Source: an uncultured bacterium
GTDB taxonomy: Bacteria > Elusimicrobiota > Elusimicrobia > Elusimicrobiales > Elusimicrobiaceae
DNA length: 64,000 nucleotides
Reading direction: 5' to 3'
Assembly (NCBI GenBank): GCA_949296525.1
Contig: CASFOP010000003.1
Span: 146,651 to 210,650 of the forward strand
The number at the start of each line of letters is the position of its first letter. Position 1 is the first letter of the stretch. The notes under the pieces are model-generated. The model was not told the DNA's origin, did not search any database, and saw nothing but the letters and a program-made list of their open reading frames with translations. A program made the position numbers and the translations under genes. This document shows, in pieces, positions 28,441 through 37,525 of this stretch.

Positions 28441-28797
28441 ATGCATAACAAGATTATCGGTTATTTATTGTTGGTAATCGGCTTGGGGCTTGTATTCTTT
28501 GCCTTTACGGGAATGTATCAAACCTTTGTAAACAAAAAGCCCGTAGTGCAGGTATTGCAGCTCAAACCCCTGGCTATAAATACGCAATACGGCCGGGTGG
28601 AAATGCAGGCGGATGTAATCAATCAAACTTTGAATTTTGTACTGTTTGCGCTGTTTATGCTGTTCCTGGCTGCCGTCGGGAGCAAAGTGGCGGGCATCGG
28701 CAACAACCTGGTTAAAACCGAACGCCTGTGCGAAACGCTGCTACTTTTAAAACGCGAAGACGCGTTAAACAAAGCAAACGAAATCAAAAAATTATGA
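28441..28797 (+). CDS. Small two-helix membrane protein of unknown function
   Basis: A 118-residue protein with two membrane segments (about 6-26, GYLLLVIGLGLVFFAFTGMY, and about 62-82, NFVLFALFMLFLAAVGSKVA). The loop between them, which holds VNKKPVVQVLQLKPLAINTQ, is probably extracytoplasmic, and the tail is charged. I recognise no family. It starts 7 nt after the HAD stop and overlaps the lipid kinase start by 4 nt (ATGA), so it belongs to that operon and may be a membrane partner of the kinase (inference). Confidence 0.75.
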   Translation: MHNKIIGYLLLVIGLGLVFFAFTGMYQTFVNKKPVVQVLQLKPLAINTQYGRVEMQADVINQTLNFVLFALFMLFLAAVGSKVAGIGNNLVKTERLCETLLLLKREDALNKANEIKKL

Positions 28798-29675
28798 AAA
28801 CTTTTATTATTATTAACCCCGTCAGCGGCGCGCGGCACATGGAAAACGCCGCTTTGGAACGCGCCGCACTGATTAACTTTCCGGGCGCACAGGGCGCGTT
28901 TACCAAACATGCGGGCCACGCCACGGAGCTGGCCGCGCAGGCCATTAAAGACGGATATGAACGCGTCATCGTGGCCGGCGGAGACGGCACCATTAATGAA
29001 ACGGCCAAAGCGTTGGTCGGCACGCAAACGGCCCTGGGCATCGTGCCCAAAGGCTCCGGCAACGGGCTGGCGCGGGAGCTGGGCATGCCGCTTTTGTATG
29101 AAGAAGCCTGGACCGCCCTGCAAAAAGCCGTGCCCGTCGCCTGCGACGTAGGGCAGGCCAACGGCGAATATTTTTTCAATTTGGCCGGCGTGGGCATAGA
29201 GGCCGAAATCGCGCGGCAGTTTGCCGAGCACGGCAAACACGGCGCGCGCGGCAAATGGCCGTATTTCAAACTGGGCGCCAAGGCCGTATTTACTTATCAA
29301 CCCAAAACCCTGCGCGTGCGCTATAACGGCAAGGATGAAATCTTAACCCCGCTGACACTGGTGTTTGCCAACGGCACGCAATACGGCAGCAATTTCAAAA
29401 TTGCCCCGCGCGCCAATTTAAGCGACGGGCTGTTTGACATGGTGGAAGTGTTGCCGGTCAGCAAATTCAAGCTGGCGCTGGCCGCGCCGACTTTCTTCAG
29501 CAAAACATTCCGCCCCGTGGAAGTCACACGCACACAACGCACTGCCGAAGCGGTCATTAACTATGACGGTGAAATTGTGTACCACCTGGACGGCGAGCCC
29601 AAAGTAACGCAAAACGAACTGAAAATTTCACTCCTGCCCAAAGCCTTGCGCCTGCTGGTGCCGCAGGGATATTAA
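28794..29675 (+). CDS. Diacylglycerol/lipid kinase family protein (YegS/BmrU-like)
   Basis: A 293-residue lipid kinase with the DAGK catalytic domain: opening FIIINPVSGAR, nucleotide site GGDGTINETAKAL, GIVPKGSGNGLARELGMP, and the C-terminal beta domain with FKIAPRANLSDGLFDMV and LDGEP. The start at 28794 is in the ATGA overlap with the preceding membrane protein. It phosphorylates diacylglycerol or a related lipid at the inner membrane. The nuclease gene follows after 1 nt. Confidence 0.88.
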   Translation: MKTFIIINPVSGARHMENAALERAALINFPGAQGAFTKHAGHATELAAQAIKDGYERVIVAGGDGTINETAKALVGTQTALGIVPKGSGNGLARELGMPLLYEEAWTALQKAVPVACDVGQANGEYFFNLAGVGIEAEIARQFAEHGKHGARGKWPYFKLGAKAVFTYQPKTLRVRYNGKDEILTPLTLVFANGTQYGSNFKIAPRANLSDGLFDMVEVLPVSKFKLALAAPTFFSKTFRPVEVTRTQRTAEAVINYDGEIVYHLDGEPKVTQNELKISLLPKALRLLVPQGY

Positions 29676-29676
29676 T

Positions 29677-30168
29677 ATGGCACGGCGCAGAAGGAAATAC
29701 ACCAAAAAACAGGCCAAATTCTGGGCCGCCGTGCTGGCCGCGGCGGCGCTGGCCGTCATACAGCAAACGGGAAAACCCGTCACTGATACCGCCGCCCTGC
29801 CCGACGCTGCAGCGTTGCGCGACGTATCCGTCGCGTCTGTATACGACGGGGACACATTTAAAATCAATCTGAACTGCTCGCTGGCCGTGTATTGCGAAAA
29901 AGTGCCCGTGCGCGTGCTGGGGGTGGACTGCCCCGAAATCAAAGGCAAAACCAAGCGCGAAAAAGCCCTGGCCCAAAAGGCCAAGGCTTTTACCAAAGAA
30001 TTTTTGCAAAGCGGCCCCGTTTCGCTGACAGACTGCTCGCGCGATAAATATTTCCGCCTGCTCTGCGCAGTTACCAACGGGCAAGGGCAAAACCTGGCCG
30101 AAGAGCTCATCAAACGGGACTTGGGCTACCGCTACGGCGGCGGCAAAAAGTCGGATCGTTTCCAATAA
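29677..30168 (+). CDS. Membrane-anchored SNase-like (thermonuclease) protein
   Basis: A 163-residue protein with a basic N-terminus, one membrane segment (about 15-28, FWAAVLAAAALAVI) and a staphylococcal-nuclease domain: VYDGDTFKI, VPVRVLGVDCPEIK and DKYFRLLCAV. The active-site Arg, Asp and Glu pattern (R in VRVLGVD, E in PEIK, R in FRLL) is kept. It is probably periplasmic and degrades nucleic acid. It is the last gene of the HAD-lipid kinase operon. The next 166 nt hold nothing recognisable. Confidence 0.85.
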   Translation: MARRRRKYTKKQAKFWAAVLAAAALAVIQQTGKPVTDTAALPDAAALRDVSVASVYDGDTFKINLNCSLAVYCEKVPVRVLGVDCPEIKGKTKREKALAQKAKAFTKEFLQSGPVSLTDCSRDKYFRLLCAVTNGQGQNLAEELIKRDLGYRYGGGKKSDRFQ

Positions 30169-30334
30169 ACAACAAAAGATCTTATAGCCGGCAGCTGTTG
30201 GGGCAAATTTTGCCGAGATACAATTCTGCTCTCCCCTGGGATTTTACCCCGTGCAATCTGCTCTGGGAAGAGAAAAGTAATTCCCCCAACCAGACTTATG
30301 GCTGTCCGTACGCAAACTGTCCGGCCAACGCGGT

Positions 30335-31351
30335 TTACAGCACCAGCGTATCTTCCATATCCGCGCCGGTGGATACCAGCGCCAGCTTCGGATGCGGATA
30401 CACCTGGCGGGAAAGTTCGCGCATGCTTTCCAAAAACTCCTTGGCCTGCGGCGTAAAATCTTCATAGCTTTTGATATGGTCATTGCCTTCAAACATATCA
30501 ATATGCGTAATGGCTATTTTGGTGGCGTTGTTAATCATAATCGCGCGCGAAGCGGAACGTTTTTCAAACACACCCACGCGGCGCAGGCGTTTGCTGACGC
30601 TGCCGATTTCATGGCCTTTGGTGTGGTAAATTTCCAAATCTTTTTCATCGGTCATTTCCTTTTCCAGCGGCCCGGGGCCCACGCGCGTGATGTAGGGTTT
30701 AAACACCACATACACGTCCCGCACGCTCTTGGGGCCAAGGCCCGCCTCTCCCAGGAAAGTGGACGCAGTGGTATCACGCGAGGTAACAAACGGATATTCC
30801 CCGTGCAGCAAAGACAGTTTAATCCCCTGCGTGCCTTCCAGCAAAATATGCTCCCCTTTGTCCAGCGCGCCGTTAAGCAGTTCCGGCACGTCCTGGATAA
30901 AGTCTTTTAACGCCGGCTCGTCTTTGGCAAATTTGACATTGCGCCGCTCAATGCGGTCCTTGACGGCCTGGCCCAAGCCGGTGCCCACGCTGCCGATGTG
31001 CTGCATAAAATGGCTGGCGCCCTTTTCGGCGGCGGTTTCTTCATCCGTAATCAGCACGGCGTACGGGTCAATAATCAGACGGTCGGCCGTGCCCGTCAGC
31101 TGTACTTCCTTGAGCAGCCATTCGGTTTTGGTGTACGCGCCCGCGCCCAGCACCAGTTTGGTGGCCGGATTTAAAAAACCCGACGGAATATTTTTCAATG
31201 TATAGGATTTGCCGTCAGCCACCACGGTATGCCCCGCATTGGGGCCGCCCACGCGCACGCAGTATTCATAATCGCCTTTATACGACAAATATGCCGAAAT
31301 CTTGCCTTTTCCTTCATCGCCGGCCTGACCGCCGCACACAATATCTATCAT
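30335..31351 (-). CDS. purA: Adenylosuccinate synthetase, short (archaeal-size) form
   Basis: PurA makes adenylosuccinate from IMP, Asp and GTP. ATG 31351 overlaps the purB stop as ATGA. Only 338 aa, against about 430 for typical bacterial PurA; this is the size of the short archaeal enzymes. The P-loop GGQAGDEGKGKISAYL (catalytic Asp and Lys), NAGHT (catalytic His), GSVGTGLGQAVKD and HEIGSVSKRLRRVGVFE are present. The C-terminus is complete (KLALVSTGADMEDTLVL), so it is not a truncation. Confidence 0.92.
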   Translation of the reverse strand: MIDIVCGGQAGDEGKGKISAYLSYKGDYEYCVRVGGPNAGHTVVADGKSYTLKNIPSGFLNPATKLVLGAGAYTKTEWLLKEVQLTGTADRLIIDPYAVLITDEETAAEKGASHFMQHIGSVGTGLGQAVKDRIERRNVKFAKDEPALKDFIQDVPELLNGALDKGEHILLEGTQGIKLSLLHGEYPFVTSRDTTASTFLGEAGLGPKSVRDVYVVFKPYITRVGPGPLEKEMTDEKDLEIYHTKGHEIGSVSKRLRRVGVFEKRSASRAIMINNATKIAITHIDMFEGNDHIKSYEDFTPQAKEFLESMRELSRQVYPHPKLALVSTGADMEDTLVL

Positions 31352-32742
31352 AATTTTCCTCCCGCCTGCCGCGGCGCAAGCCCCGTATAAGAGCACACGT
31401 CCAAGGCCAGCAGTTTTTGTTTGGTTTTTTCATCCGTGTTTAAACTGTGTATAAATGTTTTCAAATCTTCCGCCGTTACGGCGCGTCCGCGCGTAAAGGC
31501 TTTAAGTTTTTCATACGCCCCTTCCACACCCGCCGCGCGCAATACGGTCTGGTACGCTTCGGCCAGCACTTCCGGGTGGGCCTCCAGCTCCGCACGGGCG
31601 GCGCGGGCGTCAAAATCCGTTTTGCGCAGCCCCTTCAGTAAGGACTTATAGGCCAGCAGACAATGCCCCAGTCCCACAGCCACATTGCGCAGCACCGTGG
31701 AGTCGGACAGATCGCGCTGCAGGCGCGAAAGCGGCAGTTTCTCGCTGAAAAAGGTCAGCAGGGCATTGGCCAGGCCCAAATTGCCCTCAGCGTTTTCAAA
31801 GTCTATGGGGTTTACCTTTTGCGGCATGGTGGAGGAGCCCACCTCCCCCGCCACGGTTTTCTGCTTTACCAGCCCCGCCGAAATATACCGCCACATATCC
31901 TGGCAAAGCCCCAGCAAAATCACGTTTGTGCGGCGCAGGGTGTCAAACAGCTCCGCATAACTGTCGCGGTTGTCCACCTGCGTGGAAACGGGGCTGACAA
32001 ACAATTTGTTTTTGCGTCCCTTGCTCAGCCTGCCCGCCAGTCTGCGGGCCGCGCGCGGCCAGTTCACCTGCGCAAAAGCGGCCATATGTGCATTATAAGA
32101 GCCTACCGCCCCGCCGGCTTTGCAGGAAATTTCCTGCTTTTTTAACTGCTCCAGCTGGCGGGCCAGCCGGCTTTCAAAGACTTTGAGTTCTTTGCCAAAG
32201 GTGGTCGGCACCGCGGGCTGGCCGTGCGTGCGCGCCAGCAGCACCCCGCGCGCATATTTGCGGGCGCGGGCGTTTAACTCTTTACGCACATCTTCCAGCG
32301 CGGGCACGACGACCCGTCCCAGCGCGTCCGACAAAATCTGCGCATATGCCAAGCTGTTTATGTCTTCGCTGGTCAGGGCAAAATGCACCCACGCCGCGCG
32401 CGGAGTAAAGCCGTTTTCGGCCAGTTTATCCGAAATAAAATATTCCACGGCTTTAACGTCGTGATTGGTGGCGGGGCGGCCGTTACGGCCCCTTTTTTCT
32501 ATATCGTGTAAAATCTGCAAGTCCGCATCCGTCAGCGCGGGCAGTTTTTCCAGCAGGGCTTTCTCTTTGGCGGACAGCGGCCTAAAACCGGGCAGTTTCA
32601 GCTCCGCCAGCGTCAGCAGCCAGCAAACCTCCGCACGCACGCGGGCGCGCGCAAAGGCGGCCGGACCGGCCTGTTCACGCAAAGCGGCCAGCTGCTCTTG
32701 ATAACGCCCGTCCAGCGGGCTGATGACGTCCCATTCACGCAT
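31348..32742 (-). CDS. purB: Adenylosuccinate lyase
   Basis: PurB cleaves SAICAR and adenylosuccinate. 464 aa. The fumarase-superfamily signature is SSTMPQKVNPIDFENAEGN, followed by LPLSRLQRDLSDSTVLRNVA, which resembles the E. coli-type PurB. Catalytic His lies in LARTHGQPAVPTTFGKEL. It is translationally coupled to purA by a 4-nt overlap, giving the two AMP-branch enzymes in one operon. Downstream on the opposite side lies the efflux operon terminator. Confidence 0.95.
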   Translation of the reverse strand: MREWDVISPLDGRYQEQLAALREQAGPAAFARARVRAEVCWLLTLAELKLPGFRPLSAKEKALLEKLPALTDADLQILHDIEKRGRNGRPATNHDVKAVEYFISDKLAENGFTPRAAWVHFALTSEDINSLAYAQILSDALGRVVVPALEDVRKELNARARKYARGVLLARTHGQPAVPTTFGKELKVFESRLARQLEQLKKQEISCKAGGAVGSYNAHMAAFAQVNWPRAARRLAGRLSKGRKNKLFVSPVSTQVDNRDSYAELFDTLRRTNVILLGLCQDMWRYISAGLVKQKTVAGEVGSSTMPQKVNPIDFENAEGNLGLANALLTFFSEKLPLSRLQRDLSDSTVLRNVAVGLGHCLLAYKSLLKGLRKTDFDARAARAELEAHPEVLAEAYQTVLRAAGVEGAYEKLKAFTRGRAVTAEDLKTFIHSLNTDEKTKQKLLALDVCSYTGLAPRQAGGKL

Positions 32743-32780
32743 ACGTTTTTATTGTAGCAAATTCCCCTTTCGGGCACATA

Positions 32781-32804
32781 AAAAACGGCCCCGAAGGGCC
32801 GTTT
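32781..32804 (-). terminator. Terminator of the RND efflux operon
   Basis: On the minus strand AACGGCCC and GGGCCGTT pair around a TTCG-type loop and run into T6. It lies 11 nt past the outer-membrane factor stop. Confidence 0.9.
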
Positions 32805-32814
32805 TGGTAAAAGG

Positions 32815-34368
32815 CTATTTTTGTTCTGCCTGCGGTGCGGCCGGGCCGGAGGCTTCTTCCGGCTTGGCCGCCTCCTGCAAAGCGGCTTTTTCCAGTTCGG
32901 CCTGTTTCAGGGCCGCGGCGCGCTGGTCCGCCTTTTGCTGGTCAAACGCGGCGCGCTGCGCTTCCACCTGCGCTTCAAACGGGCCGAAACCGCACTGCTC
33001 ATTCCAGCCGCCTCCGAAAGCTTTGGCCAGGCTGACCAGGGAGTTCAATTCGTTTTGGCGCGCGGTGGCCAGGCTCATTTCCGCCTGCAGCAGGTTGCGC
33101 TCCACGTCCAACAATTCCATGGTGCCGATCAGGCCCGCGTCTTCCTGTTTTTTGGTCAGTTCATACCCGCGGCGCAGGGCTTTGGTCTGCCCCAAATAAA
33201 TATCATACATTTCGCTGTAAAGACGGTGTCCGTTCAGCGCGTCCAACGCTTCCTTAAAAGCGTTCTGCACCGTCTGTTCATATGCGGCCAGCATTTCCTG
33301 ATACTGGGCTTTGGCGGCTTTGTTTTGCGACACGATGCGCCCGCCGGCAAAAATCGGCTGCGTCAACTGCCCCGCAAAGGCCCACATGCCCGAAGGGCCG
33401 CGGAAAAGTTCATTTAACTGGTAGCTGGCGTATCCGGCCGCGCCGGTCAGCGTAATATCGGGGAAATACGCCGCGCGCGCCGCGCCAATTTGCGCATTGG
33501 CTGCTATCAGCATACCTTCGGCACTGCGCACATCCGGCCGCTTGGCCAAGAAGGCCGAAGGCAGCCCGGCGGGCACCTGCGGCACGTCAATTTCATCTAA
33601 CAGCTTTCCGCCGCGGTCAAAGCCCTGCACGATTTCACGCGGGGAGCGGCCCACCAGCACGGACAGGGCCGTTTCCGTCGTAGCGACGGAAAGCTCCAGC
33701 GATTTTACCGTAGCCGCCACGGCATACATATCCGCTTCAATACGCCGCAAGTCCACTTCCGTTACATAGCCGGCATTATAGCGGCTGGTATAAATACGCA
33801 CGCTTTCTTTGCGGGTTTGCAGAGTTTTGGTGGCGGTATCCAGCTGGCTGTCCAGCGCCAGCAGCGTAAAATAGGTGGAAGCCACCTGCGCCGTCAGCGT
33901 CAAAAGCACCGTGTCTTTGGAAGCCATGGTGGACAGCAGCTGCGCGCGCGCCGCCTCGCTCAAACGGCGGTATTTGCCCCACAAATCCAGCTCAAAAGAG
34001 GCTACAATCGTACCCGTGCTCTGCACCTGCCCCGAGCCGTAATAGCTGCCGGCCCGTCCGCTGCCGCCCTGGGCGGCAATGGTGGGCAGCTGATCCGCCA
34101 CGGCACTGCCTACGGCCGCGCGGGCTTCGTCCACGCGGGCGATGGCCTGGCGCAGGTCGCGGTTATACAGCAGGGCTTCGGTTTCCAGTTTATTCAGGCG
34201 CTCATCGCCGAACATTTCCCACCACTGGTAATTTTCAAAAACGCTGTAATTACCGCCGGCTTCTTCCGCAGGCAGATCCAGCTCCGGCCGCTTATAATTC
34301 GGCCCCATCATACAGCCAGAGAGCATCGCGGCGCATACCGCCGCGGAAACGAGTTTTTTAAATATCAT
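32815..34368 (-). CDS. RND efflux outer-membrane factor (NodT/OprM family lipoprotein)
   Basis: The outer-membrane channel of the tripartite pump, 517 aa from ATG 34368. Lipobox LSGC at the signal end, then the NodT opening MMGPNYKRPELDLP. Two OEP repeats span about 60-260 and 270-460, with LTLTAQVASTYFTLLALDSQ and PDVRSAEGMLIAANAQIGAA. A charged, Ala/Gln/Glu-rich tail of about 50 residues (QKADQRAAALKQAELEKAAL) follows the channel domain and is unusual for the family. It overlaps the RND gene stop by 11 nt. Confidence 0.92.
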   Translation of the reverse strand: MIFKKLVSAAVCAAMLSGCMMGPNYKRPELDLPAEEAGGNYSVFENYQWWEMFGDERLNKLETEALLYNRDLRQAIARVDEARAAVGSAVADQLPTIAAQGGSGRAGSYYGSGQVQSTGTIVASFELDLWGKYRRLSEAARAQLLSTMASKDTVLLTLTAQVASTYFTLLALDSQLDTATKTLQTRKESVRIYTSRYNAGYVTEVDLRRIEADMYAVAATVKSLELSVATTETALSVLVGRSPREIVQGFDRGGKLLDEIDVPQVPAGLPSAFLAKRPDVRSAEGMLIAANAQIGAARAAYFPDITLTGAAGYASYQLNELFRGPSGMWAFAGQLTQPIFAGGRIVSQNKAAKAQYQEMLAAYEQTVQNAFKEALDALNGHRLYSEMYDIYLGQTKALRRGYELTKKQEDAGLIGTMELLDVERNLLQAEMSLATARQNELNSLVSLAKAFGGGWNEQCGFGPFEAQVEAQRAAFDQQKADQRAAALKQAELEKAALQEAAKPEEASGPAAPQAEQK

Positions 34369-37300
34369 GCATAGCCTCCGCTTTGGCACCCAGGGCGTCA
34401 GGATCATTTTTCTCTTTCCAGCCGCCCGAAATCAGGTAGAAAAACAACGGTATGAACAACGGCGCAATAGCCGTGGCCGCCAACATGCCAAACACCACGG
34501 CAGTGCCGATGGAGTGACGGCTGGCCGCACCCGCGCCGGAGCTGACGGCCAGCGGCACGCAGCCCAAAATGAATGCCAAAGACGTCATGACAATAGGGCG
34601 GAAACGCAGCTTAATGGCCTGCAGGGCTGCCTCATAGGCCGTGGCCCCTTGCTCTTTGACCAACACGGCAAACTCCACAATCAAAATAGCATTTTTGGCC
34701 GCCAAACCGACCAGGGCCACCAGCGCAATCTGGAAATAAATATCATTGGACAGACTGCGCATATAGGTACCCAACAAAGCGCCAAACATACCAAAAGGCA
34801 CGGCCAAAATAACCGCAAAGGGCAAACCCCAGCGTTCATACTGGGCGGCCAAAATCAGGAATACCACCAGCATACCCAGCATCAGTGCAATGGTGGAAGA
34901 ACTGCCGCTGATGGTTTCCTGGTAGGTAGTACCCGTCCAGGACAGCGTAAATTCTTCGCCCAGTGTTTCGCGTGCCACTTCCTCCATGGCGGCAATGGCC
35001 TGGCCGGAACTGTAACCTTCGGCCGGCGTGGCCATCACTTTGGCCGCGGGGAAAGCGTTAAAACGTTCCACCATATCCGGCCCCAAAATCGGGGTCAGCG
35101 TGATAAAGGCCGACAGCGGCACCATGGCACCGGTGTTGGAACGCACATAAATATCACCCAACTGCTCGGGCCGCGCGCGGTAATCCCCGTCGGCCTGCAC
35201 CATCACGCGGAAACTGCGGCTGTATTTGGTAAAGTCGTTGACGTAAGCCGTACCAAATGTACCCTGAATGGTGGTATAAAGCTCGGAAAGCGACACATTC
35301 ATGGCCATGGCTTTAATTTCGTCCACGGTCAGTTTATACTGAGGCGTGGCGGAAGAGAACGTCGTGCTGACCCCGGTCAGCTCGGGCCGTTTCTGCGCTG
35401 CGGCGATAAATTCATTCACCTTGGTTTCCAATGCATCGCTGCCCTGGCCGGAACGGTTTTGCACATACCCTTCCAAACCGCCGGTGGTACTCATACCCAT
35501 AATCGGCGGCGGGTTAAACGGCATTACCAAAGCCCCCGTAATCCCGGCGCCCAATTTGCCGATAGCCGACACTACCCCGAAAGAAGACATATCCTGCGTT
35601 TTGCGTTCTTTCCACGGGATTAAAGAAATAAACGACGCAATGGAACTGCTCTTCATGGTACTGCTGAGAATATCATAGCCGGCAAAGGTCAGCTCTTCTT
35701 TCACAGCAGGCTGTTCCAAAATAATTTCTTCCAGTTGCTGGGCTACTTTTTGGCTGGTAGACAAAGAGGTGGCCGGGTCCAACATGGTGGCCACAATCAG
35801 CATACCCTGATCCTCATCGGGCAATAAGCTGGAAGGCACTATTTTAAACAGTCCCAGCGCGGCCGCCCAAATTAACACCACCGTCAACAAGGCGACCGGA
35901 ATACGGCGAATAAAAAAGCCTGCCCAGCTGGTGTAACGGGCCGTTACTCTGGCAAACCACTGGTCAAATTTAAAGAAGAATCCGCTGGTGCGCGGCTTCA
36001 TATCTTTCAGCAGCAGCGCGCACAACGCGGGAGTCAGCGTCAAAGCCACCAAACCGGAAATTACCACAGATACGGCAATGGTAATGGCGAACTGCTGGTA
36101 CATCACCCCCGTAAAACCGCCCATGAACGCCACGGGCACGAATACGGAACACAACACCAGCACAATGGCCACCACGGGGCCGGTTACTTCGTCCATGGCC
36201 TTAATCGTGGCTTCTTTGACGGGCAAATGCTCATCGTGCATGATACGCTCCACGTTTTCAATGACCACAATGGCGTCGTCCACCACAATACCAATGGCCA
36301 ACACCAGACCGAACAGCGTCAGCGTATTAATGGAAAATCCAAGCAGCAGCATGCCCGCAAAAGCGCCCACGATAGACACCGGCACTGCCAAGCACGGAAT
36401 TAACGTGGCGCGCCAGTCATGCAGGAACAAATACATGACCAGGAACACCAATATCATGGCTTCTATAAGGGTATGAATCACCTCTTCAATAGAAGCGTTT
36501 ACGAACAGGGTGGTGTCGTAAGCCACTTTGTATTCAATTCCCCCCGGGAAATTCTGAGACAGCTCTTCCATGCGCTTTTTAACGGCTTCGGCCGTGGCCA
36601 CGGCGTTGGCGCCCGGAGAGAGGAACACGCCAATAGGCACGGCGGGCTGGTTATTGTATTTGCCGGAAAATTCATAGGTTTGGCTGCCCAGCTCCACACG
36701 GGCCACGTCTTTTAAGCGCAAAGAAGTACCATCCGGATTGGCACGCAAAATAATTTCTTCAAATTCTTCCGGTTCCTGCAAACGGCCCGGGGCAATGATG
36801 GAATACATGCGGTCCACGCTGTGCAACAGCGGCGGCTGGCCGATTTTGCCGGCAGCGCGCTGCGTGTTTTGCGCCTGCACAGCGGCCATCACATCGGAAA
36901 CGGATACACCCAGCTGGCTCATCACATCGGGTTTGAGCCAAATGCGGATAGAATAGTCGTTGGCGGACATGACCTGCGCGTCGCCCACGCCGTTAATACG
37001 TTTGAGGTCGTCCACCACGTTGACCAAGGCATAGTTACCAATATAGGTGGTATCATATACACCCGACGGGGAAAACATGGTAATCAACTGCAAAATGGCC
37101 GAAGAACGCTTTTGCACGGTTACACCGTAACGGCGCACATCTTCGGGCAGCGTGGTGGTGGCGGCCTGGACACGGTTGTTGACGTTAATCATGGCCTGGT
37201 CCGGATCCGTACCCACTTCAAAGTACACCATCAGGTTCATGTCGCCATTGGCCGAAGAAGTGGAGTTCATATACAGCATGTCCTCCACACCGTTGACCTG

Positions 37301-37504
37301 CTGCTCAATGGGAGCGGCCACCGTATCGGCTATTACTTCTGGGCTGGCACCCGGATACTGCGCCGACACCTGCACCGAAGGCGGCGTTAAATCGGGATAC
37401 TGCTCAATGGGCAGCTGGGTAATAGACACAATACCCGCCAGCAAAATGAGCAGCGAAACAACGGTGGAAAAAATAGGACGGTTAATAAAAAATTTAGAAA
37501 ACAT
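34358..37504 (-). CDS. RND multidrug efflux transporter, HAE1 family (AcrB-like)
   Basis: The inner-membrane proton-driven pump, 1048 aa, full size. Opening MFSKFFINRPIFSTVVSLLI, 12 membrane segments in two repeats, and large periplasmic loops. The proton-relay Asp pair is in GIVVDDAIVVIENVER, and the Lys of TM10 in AAKNAILIVEFA. Also FPGGIEYKVAYDTT and LPDEDQGML. Second gene of the adaptor-pump-channel operon, 21 nt after the adaptor. Exported compounds (antibiotics, bile acids) cannot be told from sequence. Confidence 0.95.
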   Translation of the reverse strand: MFSKFFINRPIFSTVVSLLILLAGIVSITQLPIEQYPDLTPPSVQVSAQYPGASPEVIADTVAAPIEQQVNGVEDMLYMNSTSSANGDMNLMVYFEVGTDPDQAMINVNNRVQAATTTLPEDVRRYGVTVQKRSSAILQLITMFSPSGVYDTTYIGNYALVNVVDDLKRINGVGDAQVMSANDYSIRIWLKPDVMSQLGVSVSDVMAAVQAQNTQRAAGKIGQPPLLHSVDRMYSIIAPGRLQEPEEFEEIILRANPDGTSLRLKDVARVELGSQTYEFSGKYNNQPAVPIGVFLSPGANAVATAEAVKKRMEELSQNFPGGIEYKVAYDTTLFVNASIEEVIHTLIEAMILVFLVMYLFLHDWRATLIPCLAVPVSIVGAFAGMLLLGFSINTLTLFGLVLAIGIVVDDAIVVIENVERIMHDEHLPVKEATIKAMDEVTGPVVAIVLVLCSVFVPVAFMGGFTGVMYQQFAITIAVSVVISGLVALTLTPALCALLLKDMKPRTSGFFFKFDQWFARVTARYTSWAGFFIRRIPVALLTVVLIWAAALGLFKIVPSSLLPDEDQGMLIVATMLDPATSLSTSQKVAQQLEEIILEQPAVKEELTFAGYDILSSTMKSSSIASFISLIPWKERKTQDMSSFGVVSAIGKLGAGITGALVMPFNPPPIMGMSTTGGLEGYVQNRSGQGSDALETKVNEFIAAAQKRPELTGVSTTFSSATPQYKLTVDEIKAMAMNVSLSELYTTIQGTFGTAYVNDFTKYSRSFRVMVQADGDYRARPEQLGDIYVRSNTGAMVPLSAFITLTPILGPDMVERFNAFPAAKVMATPAEGYSSGQAIAAMEEVARETLGEEFTLSWTGTTYQETISGSSSTIALMLGMLVVFLILAAQYERWGLPFAVILAVPFGMFGALLGTYMRSLSNDIYFQIALVALVGLAAKNAILIVEFAVLVKEQGATAYEAALQAIKLRFRPIVMTSLAFILGCVPLAVSSGAGAASRHSIGTAVVFGMLAATAIAPLFIPLFFYLISGGWKEKNDPDALGAKAEAMHDI

Positions 37505-37525
37505 GTATTTCTCCGCTCATTGTCT

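Noticed and set aside
34367..35623. A 418-codon frame antisense to the RND pump
   Set aside because: Its codons mirror the conserved pump gene; it is a shadow of a GC-rich coding region. The same holds for long antisense frames over mutL (20562-21518), alaS (26634-27707), the hydrogenase (47005-47850) and cls (44187-45083).
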